From contig CAZJHD010000006.1 in assembly GCA_964545855.1 (NCBI GenBank), positions 62,001 through 126,000 of the forward strand: a stretch of 64,000 nucleotides of DNA. The letters run 5' to 3'. Position numbers and translations under genes: made by a program. Within the stretch, counting starts at the first letter, position 1, and every line of letters starts with the position of its first letter. Under the pieces are notes generated by a model, which made no database searches, had not been told where the DNA came from, and saw only the letters and a program-made list of their open reading frames with translations. The DNA is from CAZJHD01 sp964545855. GTDB taxonomy: Bacteria; Planctomycetota; UBA1135; JACQFD01. Below, piece after piece: positions 1 to 10,026 of the stretch.

Positions 1-412
1 TCGGGAGCCGCATCCTGCGCCACGACGCGTAGGCCCGGGCGTCGACCCAGTTCACGTGGGCGACGGGGTGGAACGCCAGGTCCTCCGGGAGCTCCGGGCG
101 CGCGGGGGCGCCGATGCGCGGCTCCGCTCCGGTTCCGCGGCGGGCCATCCGTTTCCGCCAGTGCAGGAGGAAATCGGGCTCGTCGCGCCGATAGCCCGAC
201 TCCGCGAGGAAGCGCGCGAACTGGGCGTTCGTCACCTCCGTGAGCTCGAGGAAGACCACGTCCGGATCTCCCCCGAGCACGGGGACGAGAGTGACGTCCC
301 GCAGATCGTCCGGCGGCGCGGAGCCGTCGGCCCGTTCGCAGCCGGCGGCGGCGGCGAAGAGGAGGAGCGCCGCGCGGGGGAGGAACGCGGCGCACCGAGT
401 CACGGCTCGCAC
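1..412 (-). CDS. Formylglycine-generating-enzyme-like lipoprotein, truncated by window edge
   Basis: Reading the minus strand from a GTG at 412 gives an N-terminal hydrophobic stretch ending in AAAAGC, a lipobox, so the product is probably a lipoprotein. After about 45 residues comes ELTEVTNAQFARFLAESGY, the opening motif of the sulfatase-modifying-factor (FGE) fold, then HPVAHVNWVDARAYASW, a second hallmark. The frame runs off the window edge, so the C-terminal half and any catalytic cysteine pair cannot be seen. GAGGAAG lies just before the GTG and only 15 bases separate it from the stop of the OmpA-like gene, so the two are probably co-transcribed and translationally coupled. Many FGE-fold proteins in environmental bacteria are not true sulfatase activators. 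The fold is clear; the substrate is unknown. Confidence 0.8.
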   Translation of the reverse strand, partial: MRAVTRCAAFLPRAALLLFAAAAGCERADGSAPPDDLRDVTLVPVLGGDPDVVFLELTEVTNAQFARFLAESGYRRDEPDFLLHWRKRMARRGTGAEPRIGAPARPELPEDLAFHPVAHVNWVDARAYASWRRMRLP

Positions 413-427
413 GCCTTCCTCGTCGAC

Positions 428-1192
428 TCAGCGATCCGAGGCCCGCGGCTCCTCTGCAGTCTCCAGCAGGACGATGTCGACCCTGCGGTTCTTGCGCTTC
501 GCCTCGGGGGTGCTCCCCTCGGCGCGCGGCCGGTGCTCGCCGTAGCCCGCGACGTGAACGCGAGCCGCCGGGATCGGCGACGGCGCCAAGGCGGTGACGA
601 AGTGGCCGACCTCCAGGGCGCGCTCGACGGAGAGCTGGAGGTTGCCGAGCGGGAAGTCCTTCGCCGTCACGCGGACCGGATCCGTGTCGGTGTGCCCCTC
701 GATGCGGATGCGGTACGGCGTCTTCGCGATCTCCTCGGCGAGCCGCGCGAGGAGCTCCTTCCCCTTCTCCTTGATCGCCTTCTTCCCGGAATCGAAGAGG
801 ACGCCGTCGCGAATCTCGACCACCGTTCCTTCCGACGTGCGATGGATCTCGATGTCGCCGCTCGCGATCGAGTCCCCTCCGAAGGCGGCGAGGCGCTTCT
901 CGAGCTCCGCGAGCTTCTGCTGGTAGAGGGTCTTCTCCGCGGATGCGTCGGCAGCGCCGCGGCTCTTCTCGTCGAGGAGGAGGCGCAGGCGGTCGACTTC
1001 GTGCTTCAAGGCGCGTCGATCGCTCTCGAGATCCGACTGGTACTTCGCCAGCTCCTCCCACTTCTTCTCCGCGATCTCGCGCTGATCGCGCTCGCGATTG
1101 AACTCGCCGCGCGTCACGCACGACGGGAGGAGCACGCCGACCAGGATCGACGTGACGAGGAACAACGAGTGCATCGGATTGGCGAGTCTCAT
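428..1192 (-). CDS. OmpA-family peptidoglycan-binding lipoprotein
   Basis: The 254-residue product begins with a signal peptide ending in the lipobox VLLPSC, continues with a charged helical segment (about residues 30-90, likely coiled coil) and ends in an OmpA C-terminal domain. Visible OmpA features are the central RIEGHTDTDPV loop and the late AGYGEHRP...KRKNRRVDIVL segment that normally binds diaminopimelate. The architecture is that of a Pal/MotB-like protein tethering the envelope to the cell wall. I chose the ATG at 1192 because GGAGGAG lies 8 bases upstream; a second ATG six codons later also gives an intact signal peptide. The FGE-like lipoprotein gene follows 15 bases downstream. 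Confidence 0.88.
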   Translation of the reverse strand: MRLANPMHSLFLVTSILVGVLLPSCVTRGEFNRERDQREIAEKKWEELAKYQSDLESDRRALKHEVDRLRLLLDEKSRGAADASAEKTLYQQKLAELEKRLAAFGGDSIASGDIEIHRTSEGTVVEIRDGVLFDSGKKAIKEKGKELLARLAEEIAKTPYRIRIEGHTDTDPVRVTAKDFPLGNLQLSVERALEVGHFVTALAPSPIPAARVHVAGYGEHRPRAEGSTPEAKRKNRRVDIVLLETAEEPRASDR

Positions 1193-1455
1193 GGTGGCGT
1201 CTCCTCCCGGAATGGCGGGGCGCGAGTGCGGTCGCCGGCGTCGTGCGCGCGACGCCGGAGTCGAGGGGAGCCGCGCGGCGCGGAAGGCCCGCGCCGGACG
1301 GCTCCTGACGGATCGAGTCGAATCGAGGGATCGAGGCGGCGCGGGTCGCTGCGGCGGATCGCCGAGCTTCGGTCTGCCGATCGATCGAGAGTTCCTGGCG
1401 ATCGCGCAGCGTGCCGCGCCGTGCGCGGCAGCGATCGCCCGTGTCTCGTGTCGCG

Positions 1456-1992
1456 CTAGCGCGGAGCCTTGAGGAAGGCGGCCGAGATCCCCGCCGTGCC
1501 CTTCACGGCGTCGAGCGCGACGGGAACGGCGACGAGGAGGAGCAGGAAGCTCACCACGAGCGCCGCCTTCACGAGCATCCCCTCGTTGCCTTCTTCCTCG
1601 GCCGGCGCCGATTCGCGCCGCGTGGAAGTGCGGGCCTTGATCGCCGCCGGCTTCTTCAAGCTCGCGCTGGAGGAGCTGCTCGCCGACTTGGCCGACGGAC
1701 GCGCCGCGGGCTTCTTCGCCGGCGTCTTCTCCGACATCGTCTCGGCCTCGGAGAGCGGCACCGTCGCCATGCCCGGCTCGTCGCCGCCATCGTCCTCGAA
1801 GACGAGCTCCTCGGTCGCGCCGCGTCCGGACAGCTCGCTGCGGAGCTTCTCGACGTCCTCGCGCCGGAGCTTCATGCGGTCGCCATCGCGGAACGCGCGG
1901 ATCACATTCTCCGAAACGAGCCTCTTCAGCTCCTCGTCCTTGAGTCGGAGCTCTTTCAATGCGTCTTCGAAGGAGGTGTACTGCTCGGCCAC
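1456..1992 (-). CDS. Excisionase-like HTH protein with C-terminal membrane anchor
   Basis: From the GTG at 1992 the 178-residue product opens with YTSFEDALKELRLKDEELK followed by a segment ending FRDGDRMKLRREDVEKL, which looks like a MerR/excisionase-type winged helix (wing motif FRDGDxMKxR). A low-complexity Lys/Ala/Ser-rich linker (about residues 80-140) leads to one transmembrane helix near residues 148-170. Such membrane-anchored HTH proteins occur in planctomycete genomes as I recall, without an assigned function. The open frame continues upstream of 1992 but that extension is Arg/Pro-rich and looks non-coding, so GTG 1992, preceded by GAGG, is preferred. It could be a regulator or a degenerate domain used for protein contacts. 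Confidence 0.7.
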   Translation of the reverse strand: MAEQYTSFEDALKELRLKDEELKRLVSENVIRAFRDGDRMKLRREDVEKLRSELSGRGATEELVFEDDGGDEPGMATVPLSEAETMSEKTPAKKPAARPSAKSASSSSSASLKKPAAIKARTSTRRESAPAEEEGNEGMLVKAALVVSFLLLLVAVPVALDAVKGTAGISAAFLKAPR

Positions 1993-2152
1993 GGGTCCTC
2001 GGTCTCGGGATCTCTGGGGATTCTGGGTCGGGAGAAGGAGCCAATCCTTGGGAAAACCCGCGCCGCGCGCAAGCGAGCGTCCGCGGTTTCTGACGGGCGG
2101 CCCGGAGCAGCGGTCCGGAGCAGCAGCCGGGACCCGTCGCCGGACCGTCTCC

Positions 2153-2605
2153 TCAGCGGCCGTCGCGCTTCGGCGTCTCGTCACCCGGCGGCGTCGACCC
2201 CGGAGTCTCCGGCGCGGGCTTGCCTCCCACGGTGCGGGAGACGTCCGTCCAGCCGGCCTTGCGGAAGTGCTCCGCCAGATCGGTGAACCCGTACTCCGAG
2301 TCGTCGTGGAAACCGTCGAGGCGCAGGTCGAGGTCGATCCTCCGTGCCGCCACGAGCTGCACCCGCCCGGAGTTGCGGCTCCCGCCGCGGGCCTCGTAGA
2401 CGGCGAGGTTCCGCGTCGCCGTGTCGATCACGTAGAGCAACGAGACTCCCTGCTGGTAGGGACCCGTCACGGCGATCATGGAGCCGTTCGAGTCGGCCGT
2501 GGAGTCGCGCGCGGGGTCGGCGTGCAGCGGACGATCGCCTCGGCCCAACAGGAAGGCGACGGCCGCGAGGAGGGCGACGAGGAGCAAGCGTTCGAGGGAG
2601 CTCAT
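2153..2605 (-). CDS. Small exported protein of unknown function
   Basis: This 150-residue product has an N-terminal hydrophobic helix (about residues 5-20) that could be a signal anchor. The middle contains MIAVTGPYQQGVSLLYVID and LAVYEARGG, a short beta-rich module that reads like one or two strands pairs of a propeller or lectin-like fold. The C-terminal 30 residues are Pro/Thr-rich. It starts 29 bases after the histidine kinase stop, on the same strand, so it is probably the next gene of that unit, though no good ribosome site precedes the ATG. I do not recognise the family beyond a feeling that it recurs in this lineage. Confidence 0.6.
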   Translation of the reverse strand: MSSLERLLLVALLAAVAFLLGRGDRPLHADPARDSTADSNGSMIAVTGPYQQGVSLLYVIDTATRNLAVYEARGGSRNSGRVQLVAARRIDLDLRLDGFHDDSEYGFTDLAEHFRKAGWTDVSRTVGGKPAPETPGSTPPGDETPKRDGR

Positions 2606-2634
2606 GGCGTGGTGCGATCGGAGGGGCGGCGAGT

Positions 2635-4173
<1,539 letters not shown>

Positions 4174-4179
4174 CCCGCG

Positions 4180-5352
4180 TCACCGATTGAGCGAGTCCAT
4201 GATCTTCAACAGGGGCAGGAAGAGCGCGACCACGATGAAGCCGACGACGACGGCCATCGCGATCAGCAGCGCCGGCTCCAGCAGCTTGAAGGCGGCGTCG
4301 AGCTTGCGATTCACGTCGCCCTCGTAGGCGTCGCTCACCCGCAGCAGCATCCGGTCGAGCTCTCCCGTCGACTCGCCGACGTTCACGAGATTCACGATCA
4401 CGTCGTCGAAGACTCCCGTCTCCCCCATCGGCTCCGCCATCCCCTCGCCCTCGCGCACGTGCGTGCGGAGCTCCTCGACGGCCGAGGCCATGCGGTCGTT
4501 CCCGAGCGAGTTCTTGACGATCTCGAGTCCTTCCAGGTGCGGCACACCGCTTTGCACGAGCGTTCCGAAGGTGCGCGCGAAGCGGGCCACGAGGATCTTC
4601 GACACGACGCCTCCGATGACCGGCATCCGCAGAGCGAAGGAGTGCATCCGGAACCGGTAGCGCGGCGTCCTTCGCATGAGCAGGGCGTGGAGGAGCCACA
4701 GCGCCAGGGGGATCCCGAACACCACGTACCAGCGGTCGACGAGGAAGCGGCTCACGGAGATGAGCAGCTCCGTCTGCCACGGGAGCGCCTCCTGGAAGGA
4801 GGTGAAGATCACTTCGAACTTCGGGATCACCACGAGGAAGATGATCACGAGGAGCGCCGCCGCCACCACGAGCACCACCGTCGGGTAGATGCTCGCGCCC
4901 TTGATGCGGTCGCGGACCATCTGCGACTTCTCGAGGTACTCGGCGAGCTGCGCGAGGATCTTGTCGAGCTCGCCGGAGGCTTCGCCGGCGCGCACCATGT
5001 TCGTGTAGAGCCGATCGAAGTAGCGCGGATGCTTCGCCATCGCCTCCGACAGGCTCGTGCCCGTCGAGACGTCCTCGACGATGGCCGCCAGCACCCGCTT
5101 CACCGGGCCGGGCTTCTGCTGCCCCTCGAGGATCGTGAGGGCCTTCACGATGGGGAGTCCCGCGTCCGTCAGCGTCGCGAGCGACCGCGTGACGTCGGCG
5201 AGGTCTCGCGGCCGGATCGTGCCACCGCGGAAGAGTCGCCGGCCGGCCGTCGCCGCGCGCGCCGCACCGGGCTCGGCGACGGCGGACCCCGATGCCGTTG
5301 CCGCTCGGCTCTGGGGAGCGACGTCGACGCGACGGGTGAGCTTCTCCGGCAT
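4180..5352 (-). CDS. gspF: Type II secretion / type IV pilus inner-membrane platform protein (GspF/PilC family)
   Basis: The 390-residue product carries two copies of the T2SSF domain. The first runs from about residue 50 and includes LATLTDAGLPIVKAL and RAGEASGELDKILAQLAEYL; the second, from about 250, repeats this as FGTLVQSGVPHLEGLEI and VGESTGELDRMLLRV. Three transmembrane helices lie near 160-185, 210-230 and 355-380. The first 45 residues are Arg/Ala-rich and probably disordered. This is the polytopic platform that couples the assembly ATPase to pilin insertion. It follows the GspE-type ATPase by 33 bases and precedes the kinase by 6. It is the only PilC-like protein in the window although two assembly ATPases are present. 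Confidence 0.93.
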   Translation of the reverse strand: MPEKLTRRVDVAPQSRAATASGSAVAEPGAARAATAGRRLFRGGTIRPRDLADVTRSLATLTDAGLPIVKALTILEGQQKPGPVKRVLAAIVEDVSTGTSLSEAMAKHPRYFDRLYTNMVRAGEASGELDKILAQLAEYLEKSQMVRDRIKGASIYPTVVLVVAAALLVIIFLVVIPKFEVIFTSFQEALPWQTELLISVSRFLVDRWYVVFGIPLALWLLHALLMRRTPRYRFRMHSFALRMPVIGGVVSKILVARFARTFGTLVQSGVPHLEGLEIVKNSLGNDRMASAVEELRTHVREGEGMAEPMGETGVFDDVIVNLVNVGESTGELDRMLLRVSDAYEGDVNRKLDAAFKLLEPALLIAMAVVVGFIVVALFLPLLKIMDSLNR

Positions 5353-5385
5353 GGGCGCGATTCGGCGGGGAACGGGGTGCGAAGG

Positions 5386-7065
5386 CTACTCGCTGCCCAC
5401 CGTCTCCCGCAGGACCTCCTCCAGGGTCGTGTGACCGTCGAGCGCCGCCAGGAGTCCCGACTCCCGCAGCGGGCGCATGCCCCGTCCGCGGGCCGCCTCG
5501 CGGAGCCGCTGCGTCGACACGCCGTCCAGCACCAGCTGCCGGATCCCGTCGTCCACGCGGAGGACCTCGAAGATGGCGAGGCGGCCCCGGTAGCCCGTGT
5601 GGTGGCAGCGATCGCAGCCGCGCCCGACGGCGAACTTCGCCCCCACGAGCTTCTCCGGGTCGAGTCCGATCTCCCGGAGTCGCTCCGGATCGGGCAGCAC
5701 GTCCGTCTTGCACTCGGCGCAGATCCGCCGGACGAGCCGCTGCGCGATCACCGCCTCGAGCGTCGCGGCCGTGAGGTACGGCTCGATCCCGATGTCGACC
5801 AGCCGCGTCAGCGCCGACGGCGCGTCGTTCGTGTGGAGCGTCGAGAAGACCAGGTGGCCCGTGAGAGACGCCTCGATGGCGACGGTCGCCGTCTCGCGGT
5901 CGCGGATCTCACCGACCAGGATCACGTCGGGGTCCTGGCGCAGGATCGTCCGGAGCACGCGCGCGAAGGTGACCCCGATCTCGTCCTGGATCGGGATCTG
6001 CACGATGCCGTCCAGGTCGTACTCGACGGGATCCTCCGTCGTGATGATCTTCACGCCGGGATCGTTCGCCGAGGAGAGCATCGCGTAGAGAGTCGTCGTC
6101 TTGCCGGAGCCCGTGGGGCCGGTCACCAGCACGATGCCGTGGGGCAGCTCGATCAGCTGCTCGAGCACCGTGCGCTCCTCCTCCCGGAGCCCGAGGCGCC
6201 GCAGGTCGAGGTGCACGACGTCGCGGTCGAGCACCCGCAGCACGCAGCTCTCGCCGTACATCGTCGGGAGGGTCGAGACGCGCAGATCGATCGCGTGTCC
6301 CGCGAGGCGGAGCGCGATGCGCCCGTCCTGGGGAACGCGCGTCTCGGCGATGTCGAGATCGGCCATCACCTTCACGCGCGCGATGAGCGCCGACGCCAGA
6401 TAGGGCGGAGGCGACTCGATCTCGAAGAGGCTGCCATCGACGCGGTAGCGGATGCGGAACTGGTGCTCGAAGGGCTCCAGATGGACGTCGCTGGCCTGGT
6501 CCTTCACCGCCTGCTGCAGCACGGCGTTCAGCAGGCGCACCACGGGCGCCGCCTTCGCGAGCTCGCGAGCATCGCCCCCCGCCGCGAGCCCGCGCGCCGC
6601 CGCCAGCGCCGCCTGGATGCCTCCGGAGTCGGCCGGGTAGGTCTTCTCGACGATCTCCCGGAGCTTGATCGGGTCGGCGAAGACGGCCCGCACGGGACGC
6701 CCCACGACGAAGCGGAGGTCGTCGAGCACCGAGAGGTTCATCGGGTCGCCGAGGGCCACGACGAGCTCGCCGCCCTCGTCGGCGATGGGGAGCAGCGTGA
6801 AGGTCCGCGCCGTCGATGCATCGACGAGGGCCGCGAGCTTCGGAGACGCCGCGCCCGGCTCGAGCGTCACGACGTCGAGTCCCTGCTGGACGGCGAGGGC
6901 CTCCAGGATCTGCCCCTCGGAGCAGAACCCGAGGTCGACGAGGCACCGCCCGATCGGCACGCCCGAGCGCTCCCGCTGCATGGCGAGCGCCTCCTGGACC
7001 TGTCCTTCGCGGACGATCCCGCGCTTCTTCAGGATCTGTCCCAGCAGATCGTGCTGGCCGGTCAT
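5386..7065 (-). CDS. gspE: GspE/PilB-type assembly ATPase, copy 1
   Basis: The 559-residue protein has two N-terminal MshEN-like modules (to about residue 150), then the N2 domain with SDVHLEPFEHQFRIRYRVDG, and a RecA-like ATPase core: Walker A GPTGSGKTTTL with Lys322, Asp box DPDVILVGEIRD, and His box GHLVFSTLHTNDA. Two CxxC pairs typical of the zinc-binding C1 element follow (CAEC and CDRC). The length and order match secretion or pilus extension ATPases. It powers pilin polymerisation at the inner membrane. It lies 16 bases downstream of pilT and 33 upstream of gspF. I cannot tell type IV pilus from type II secretion because no pilin, prepilin peptidase or secretin is adjacent. Confidence 0.94.
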   Translation of the reverse strand: MTGQHDLLGQILKKRGIVREGQVQEALAMQRERSGVPIGRCLVDLGFCSEGQILEALAVQQGLDVVTLEPGAASPKLAALVDASTARTFTLLPIADEGGELVVALGDPMNLSVLDDLRFVVGRPVRAVFADPIKLREIVEKTYPADSGGIQAALAAARGLAAGGDARELAKAAPVVRLLNAVLQQAVKDQASDVHLEPFEHQFRIRYRVDGSLFEIESPPPYLASALIARVKVMADLDIAETRVPQDGRIALRLAGHAIDLRVSTLPTMYGESCVLRVLDRDVVHLDLRRLGLREEERTVLEQLIELPHGIVLVTGPTGSGKTTTLYAMLSSANDPGVKIITTEDPVEYDLDGIVQIPIQDEIGVTFARVLRTILRQDPDVILVGEIRDRETATVAIEASLTGHLVFSTLHTNDAPSALTRLVDIGIEPYLTAATLEAVIAQRLVRRICAECKTDVLPDPERLREIGLDPEKLVGAKFAVGRGCDRCHHTGYRGRLAIFEVLRVDDGIRQLVLDGVSTQRLREAARGRGMRPLRESGLLAALDGHTTLEEVLRETVGSE

Positions 7066-7081
7066 GGTCGAGCGCCGCCCG

Positions 7082-8140
7082 TCAGGCCGGGAGCCGCGAC
7101 TCGAGGTCGCGCGGGAGCTGCGCGTAGTCCAGCGCCGTCTGCTTCGTGATGGTCCCCTTCTTCGCGAGCTCCAGGAGGAAATCGTCGAGGAGGATCATCC
7201 CCTGGCGCCGGTTCGTCTGGATGACGCTCGGGATCTTGAACGTCTCGTTCTTGCGAATGTGGTTCTCGACGGCGGGATTCGACGTGAGGATCTCGAAGGC
7301 GGCGACGACCCCCTTGCCGTCGGCGCGGGGCACGAGGATCTGCGAGACGACGGCGAGGATCGCGACGGAGAGCTGGGCCCGCACCTGCTCCTGCTGGTTC
7401 GTCGGATAGGCGTCGATGATGCGGTCGACGGTGCGCGCCGAGCCCGTCGTGTGCAGCGTGCCGAAGACGAGGTGGCCCGTCTCCGCGGCGGTGATCGCGG
7501 CGGAGATGGTCTCGAGGTCGCGCATCTCACCGAGGAGGATCACGTCGGGATCCTGACGGAGCACGCGTCGCATCGCCTCCCCGAAGGTCGGCGTGTCGGT
7601 GCCGACCTCCCGCTGCGTCACGATGGAGCGGTGATGCGGGTGGTAGTACTCGATCGGGTCCTCGATCGTCACCACGTGGAGGTCCTCGTTGCGGTTGATC
7701 CAGTCGATCATCGTGGCGAGGGTCGTCGTCTTGCCGCTGCCCGTCGGCCCCGTCACGAGGATGAGGCCCCGCGGCCGCGTCAGGAGCTCCTTCACGCTCT
7801 CCGGGAGACCGATCTCGTCGAAGGAGAGCAGCTTCGTGGGGATGAGGCGCAGCACCGCACGGGGCTCGCCGCGCTCGCGGCAGATGCTCACGCGGAAGCG
7901 GTCTCCCGTGGTGTGCTGCACGGCGAAGTCCGTGCTGCCGAGCTCCTCCAGCTCCTTCCAGTTCTTCGCGGGGGTGATGGCGCGCACGAAGCCGTCGATG
8001 TCGGCCGTCGCGAGCTTCCCTCCCTCCAGGTCGACGAGGTTTCCCCGCACGCGCAGCGTGGCGGATCGCCCCACCGACAGATGCAGGTCGGAGGCGCGGT
8101 GGTCGATCGTCGTCTGGAGGAGCTCCGGGGGCGATTGCAT
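7082..8140 (-). CDS. pilT: Twitching-motility retraction ATPase PilT
   Basis: The 352-residue length is that of PilT, which lacks the long N-terminal region and the zinc element of extension ATPases. Visible features are the N-terminal SDLHLSVGRSATLRVRG strand set, Walker A GPTGSGKTTTL with Lys137, Asp box EDPIEYYHPHHRSIVTQREVG, the PDVILLGEMRD Walker B and the PilT-typical TAETGHLVFGTLHTTGSA His box. AIRNLIRE, the classical C-terminal PilT motif, appears here in altered form as NHIRKNETFKI. PilT depolymerises pili and drives retraction, so its presence favours a retractable type IV pilus over a pure secretion system. It sits between the two extension ATPase genes. Confidence 0.93.
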   Translation of the reverse strand: MQSPPELLQTTIDHRASDLHLSVGRSATLRVRGNLVDLEGGKLATADIDGFVRAITPAKNWKELEELGSTDFAVQHTTGDRFRVSICRERGEPRAVLRLIPTKLLSFDEIGLPESVKELLTRPRGLILVTGPTGSGKTTTLATMIDWINRNEDLHVVTIEDPIEYYHPHHRSIVTQREVGTDTPTFGEAMRRVLRQDPDVILLGEMRDLETISAAITAAETGHLVFGTLHTTGSARTVDRIIDAYPTNQQEQVRAQLSVAILAVVSQILVPRADGKGVVAAFEILTSNPAVENHIRKNETFKIPSVIQTNRRQGMILLDDFLLELAKKGTITKQTALDYAQLPRDLESRLPA

Positions 8141-8207
8141 GGGCGGATCGTGGGGACCTTCGGGGAGACCGTCGTGGCGAGGGGAGTGGCGCGCGCGGCG
8201 CGGGACG

Positions 8208-9968
8208 TCAGGCGGCGTCTTCCTCGGGGCCGGCGGCGGAACCCGCCGCCGGCCCGGAGAGCGCCTCGACCTCGGCGCCGAGCTGCTCCTCCACCTCGAC
8301 GATCGCCGACGAGACGCGGAGGACCTCGGACACGGACGTGTCGCCCGCGATCACCTTGCGCACGCCGTCGCCGACGAGGGTCGTCATGCCGGCGACGTTG
8401 CGCGCGTAGTCGCGGACCTTCGTGACGGGCTCGTTGCGGAAGATCATGTCGCGCATCGTCTCGTCGAGGTCGAGGAACTCGAAGAGCGCCTTGCGTCCCC
8501 GGTAGCCGCCGAAGCCGCAGCGCGCGCAGCCACGGGGACGGAAGAACTTCTTCCCGGTGACGGCCGACGGAGCGAGACCGAGCAGCCGCGCCTCCGACGG
8601 AGGCGGCTCGTAGGCCTCCTTGCACTCGGAGCAGAGCGTCCGGACGAGGCGCTGCGCCACGATGGCGCGCACGGCCGCCGCCACGAGGAAGGGCTTCACG
8701 CCGATGTCGATGAGCCGCGTGAGCGCCGAGACGGAGTCGTTCGTGTGGAGCGTCGAGAAGACGAGGTGCCCCGTGAGGGCGGCCTGGATCGCGATCTCCG
8801 CCGTCTCCCGGTCGCGGATCTCGCCCACGAGGATGATGTTCGGCGCCTGCCGGAGCATCGAGCGGAGGATGCGCGCGAAGTCGAGCCCCACCTTGTGCCG
8901 GACCTGGCACTGGTTGATCCCGGCGACGTGGTACTCGACGGGATCCTCCGCCGTGATGATCTTCACGTCGGGCCGGTTCAGCTCCGCGAGCGACGCGTAG
9001 AGCGTCGTCGTCTTGCCGGAGCCCGTCGGACCCGTCACGAGCACGATCCCGTTCGGGATGTGCAGCACGCGGCGGAAGGCCTCCGCCTCGGCGCCCTGGA
9101 GCCCGAGGTCGGCGAGCGAGAGGAGCCCCCCTTCGCGGTCGAGGAGACGCAGGACCATCGTCTCGCCGTGGCTCCCCGGGAGGACCGAGACGCGGATGTC
9201 GATGTCGCGGCCGGCCACCTTCGCCGCGATGCGGCCGTCCTGGGGCTTGCGCTTCTCGGCGATGTCCATGGAGGCCATCACCTTCAAGCGCGCGAGGAGC
9301 GGCCCATGCAGATGGGCCGGGTGCGACGCGATCTCGCGCAGGACGCCGTCGATTCGAAGCCGGATGCGCAGCCGCGTCGCGAAGGGCTCGATGTGGATGT
9401 CCGAGGCGCGTGCGGCCGCCGCGTCCTCGACGATCTTCTGGACGAGCCGGACGATCGGAGCGTCCTCGCCCTCGTCGCCGACGATCCCTCCCTTCGCCGG
9501 CTTCGGCGCACCGGCGCGCGCGGCGTTCGGCGCGGCGCCGTAGAAGAGCTCCAGGGCCTTCCGCAGGGATCCGCTCGCGGCGACGGCGCAGCGGATCTCG
9601 CGGCCGAGCACGAAGCGCAGGCTGTCGGACGCGAGCAGCGCCTTCGCCGGATCGTCGATCGCGACGATCAGCTGCTCGCCGCGTTCGGCGACGGGGATCG
9701 CCATCGCTTCCCAGGCGAAGGACGCCGGCACCTTCTCCACGAGCGCCTTCGGCGGCGATCCCTTCGAGAGGTCGACGAAGGGGAGCCCCGATTGCTTCGC
9801 GAGAGCGCGGGCCACCGCCGTGTCGTCCGTGTGCCCGAGGGCCACGAGCGCCTCGCCGATGCGCACCGACCTTCCCCGCTGGTAGGCGAGCGCCTCCTGG
9901 ATGTGCTCGGCCGTGACCGCCTTCGCCTCGAGGAGGATCTCGCCGAGCGGTCGCGGATCGGCGGCCAT
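8208..9968 (-). CDS. gspE: GspE/PilB-type assembly ATPase, copy 2
   Basis: This 586-residue paralogue of the ATPase at 5386-7065 has the same order: MshEN-like N-terminus (LGEILLEAKAVTAEHIQEAL), a second MshEN-like region, the N2 domain SDIHIEPFATRLRIRLRIDG, Walker A with Lys319, Walker B PNIILVGEIRD, His box GHLVFSTLHTNDS, and zinc ligands CSEC and CARC. The last 30 residues are Ala/Pro/Glu-rich and not seen in copy 1. Two extension ATPases around one PilT suggest alternative motors on one machine, or one for pili and one for secretion. It begins the ATPase block, 58 bases after the third DUF1573 gene, so read-through from that operon is possible. Confidence 0.94.
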   Translation of the reverse strand: MAADPRPLGEILLEAKAVTAEHIQEALAYQRGRSVRIGEALVALGHTDDTAVARALAKQSGLPFVDLSKGSPPKALVEKVPASFAWEAMAIPVAERGEQLIVAIDDPAKALLASDSLRFVLGREIRCAVAASGSLRKALELFYGAAPNAARAGAPKPAKGGIVGDEGEDAPIVRLVQKIVEDAAAARASDIHIEPFATRLRIRLRIDGVLREIASHPAHLHGPLLARLKVMASMDIAEKRKPQDGRIAAKVAGRDIDIRVSVLPGSHGETMVLRLLDREGGLLSLADLGLQGAEAEAFRRVLHIPNGIVLVTGPTGSGKTTTLYASLAELNRPDVKIITAEDPVEYHVAGINQCQVRHKVGLDFARILRSMLRQAPNIILVGEIRDRETAEIAIQAALTGHLVFSTLHTNDSVSALTRLIDIGVKPFLVAAAVRAIVAQRLVRTLCSECKEAYEPPPSEARLLGLAPSAVTGKKFFRPRGCARCGFGGYRGRKALFEFLDLDETMRDMIFRNEPVTKVRDYARNVAGMTTLVGDGVRKVIAGDTSVSEVLRVSSAIVEVEEQLGAEVEALSGPAAGSAAGPEEDAA

Positions 9969-10026
9969 CAGGCGCGGGAGCGGGAGAGCCGCGGAATCGG
10001 CGCGGCCGACGGTCGAGCGCCGGACC

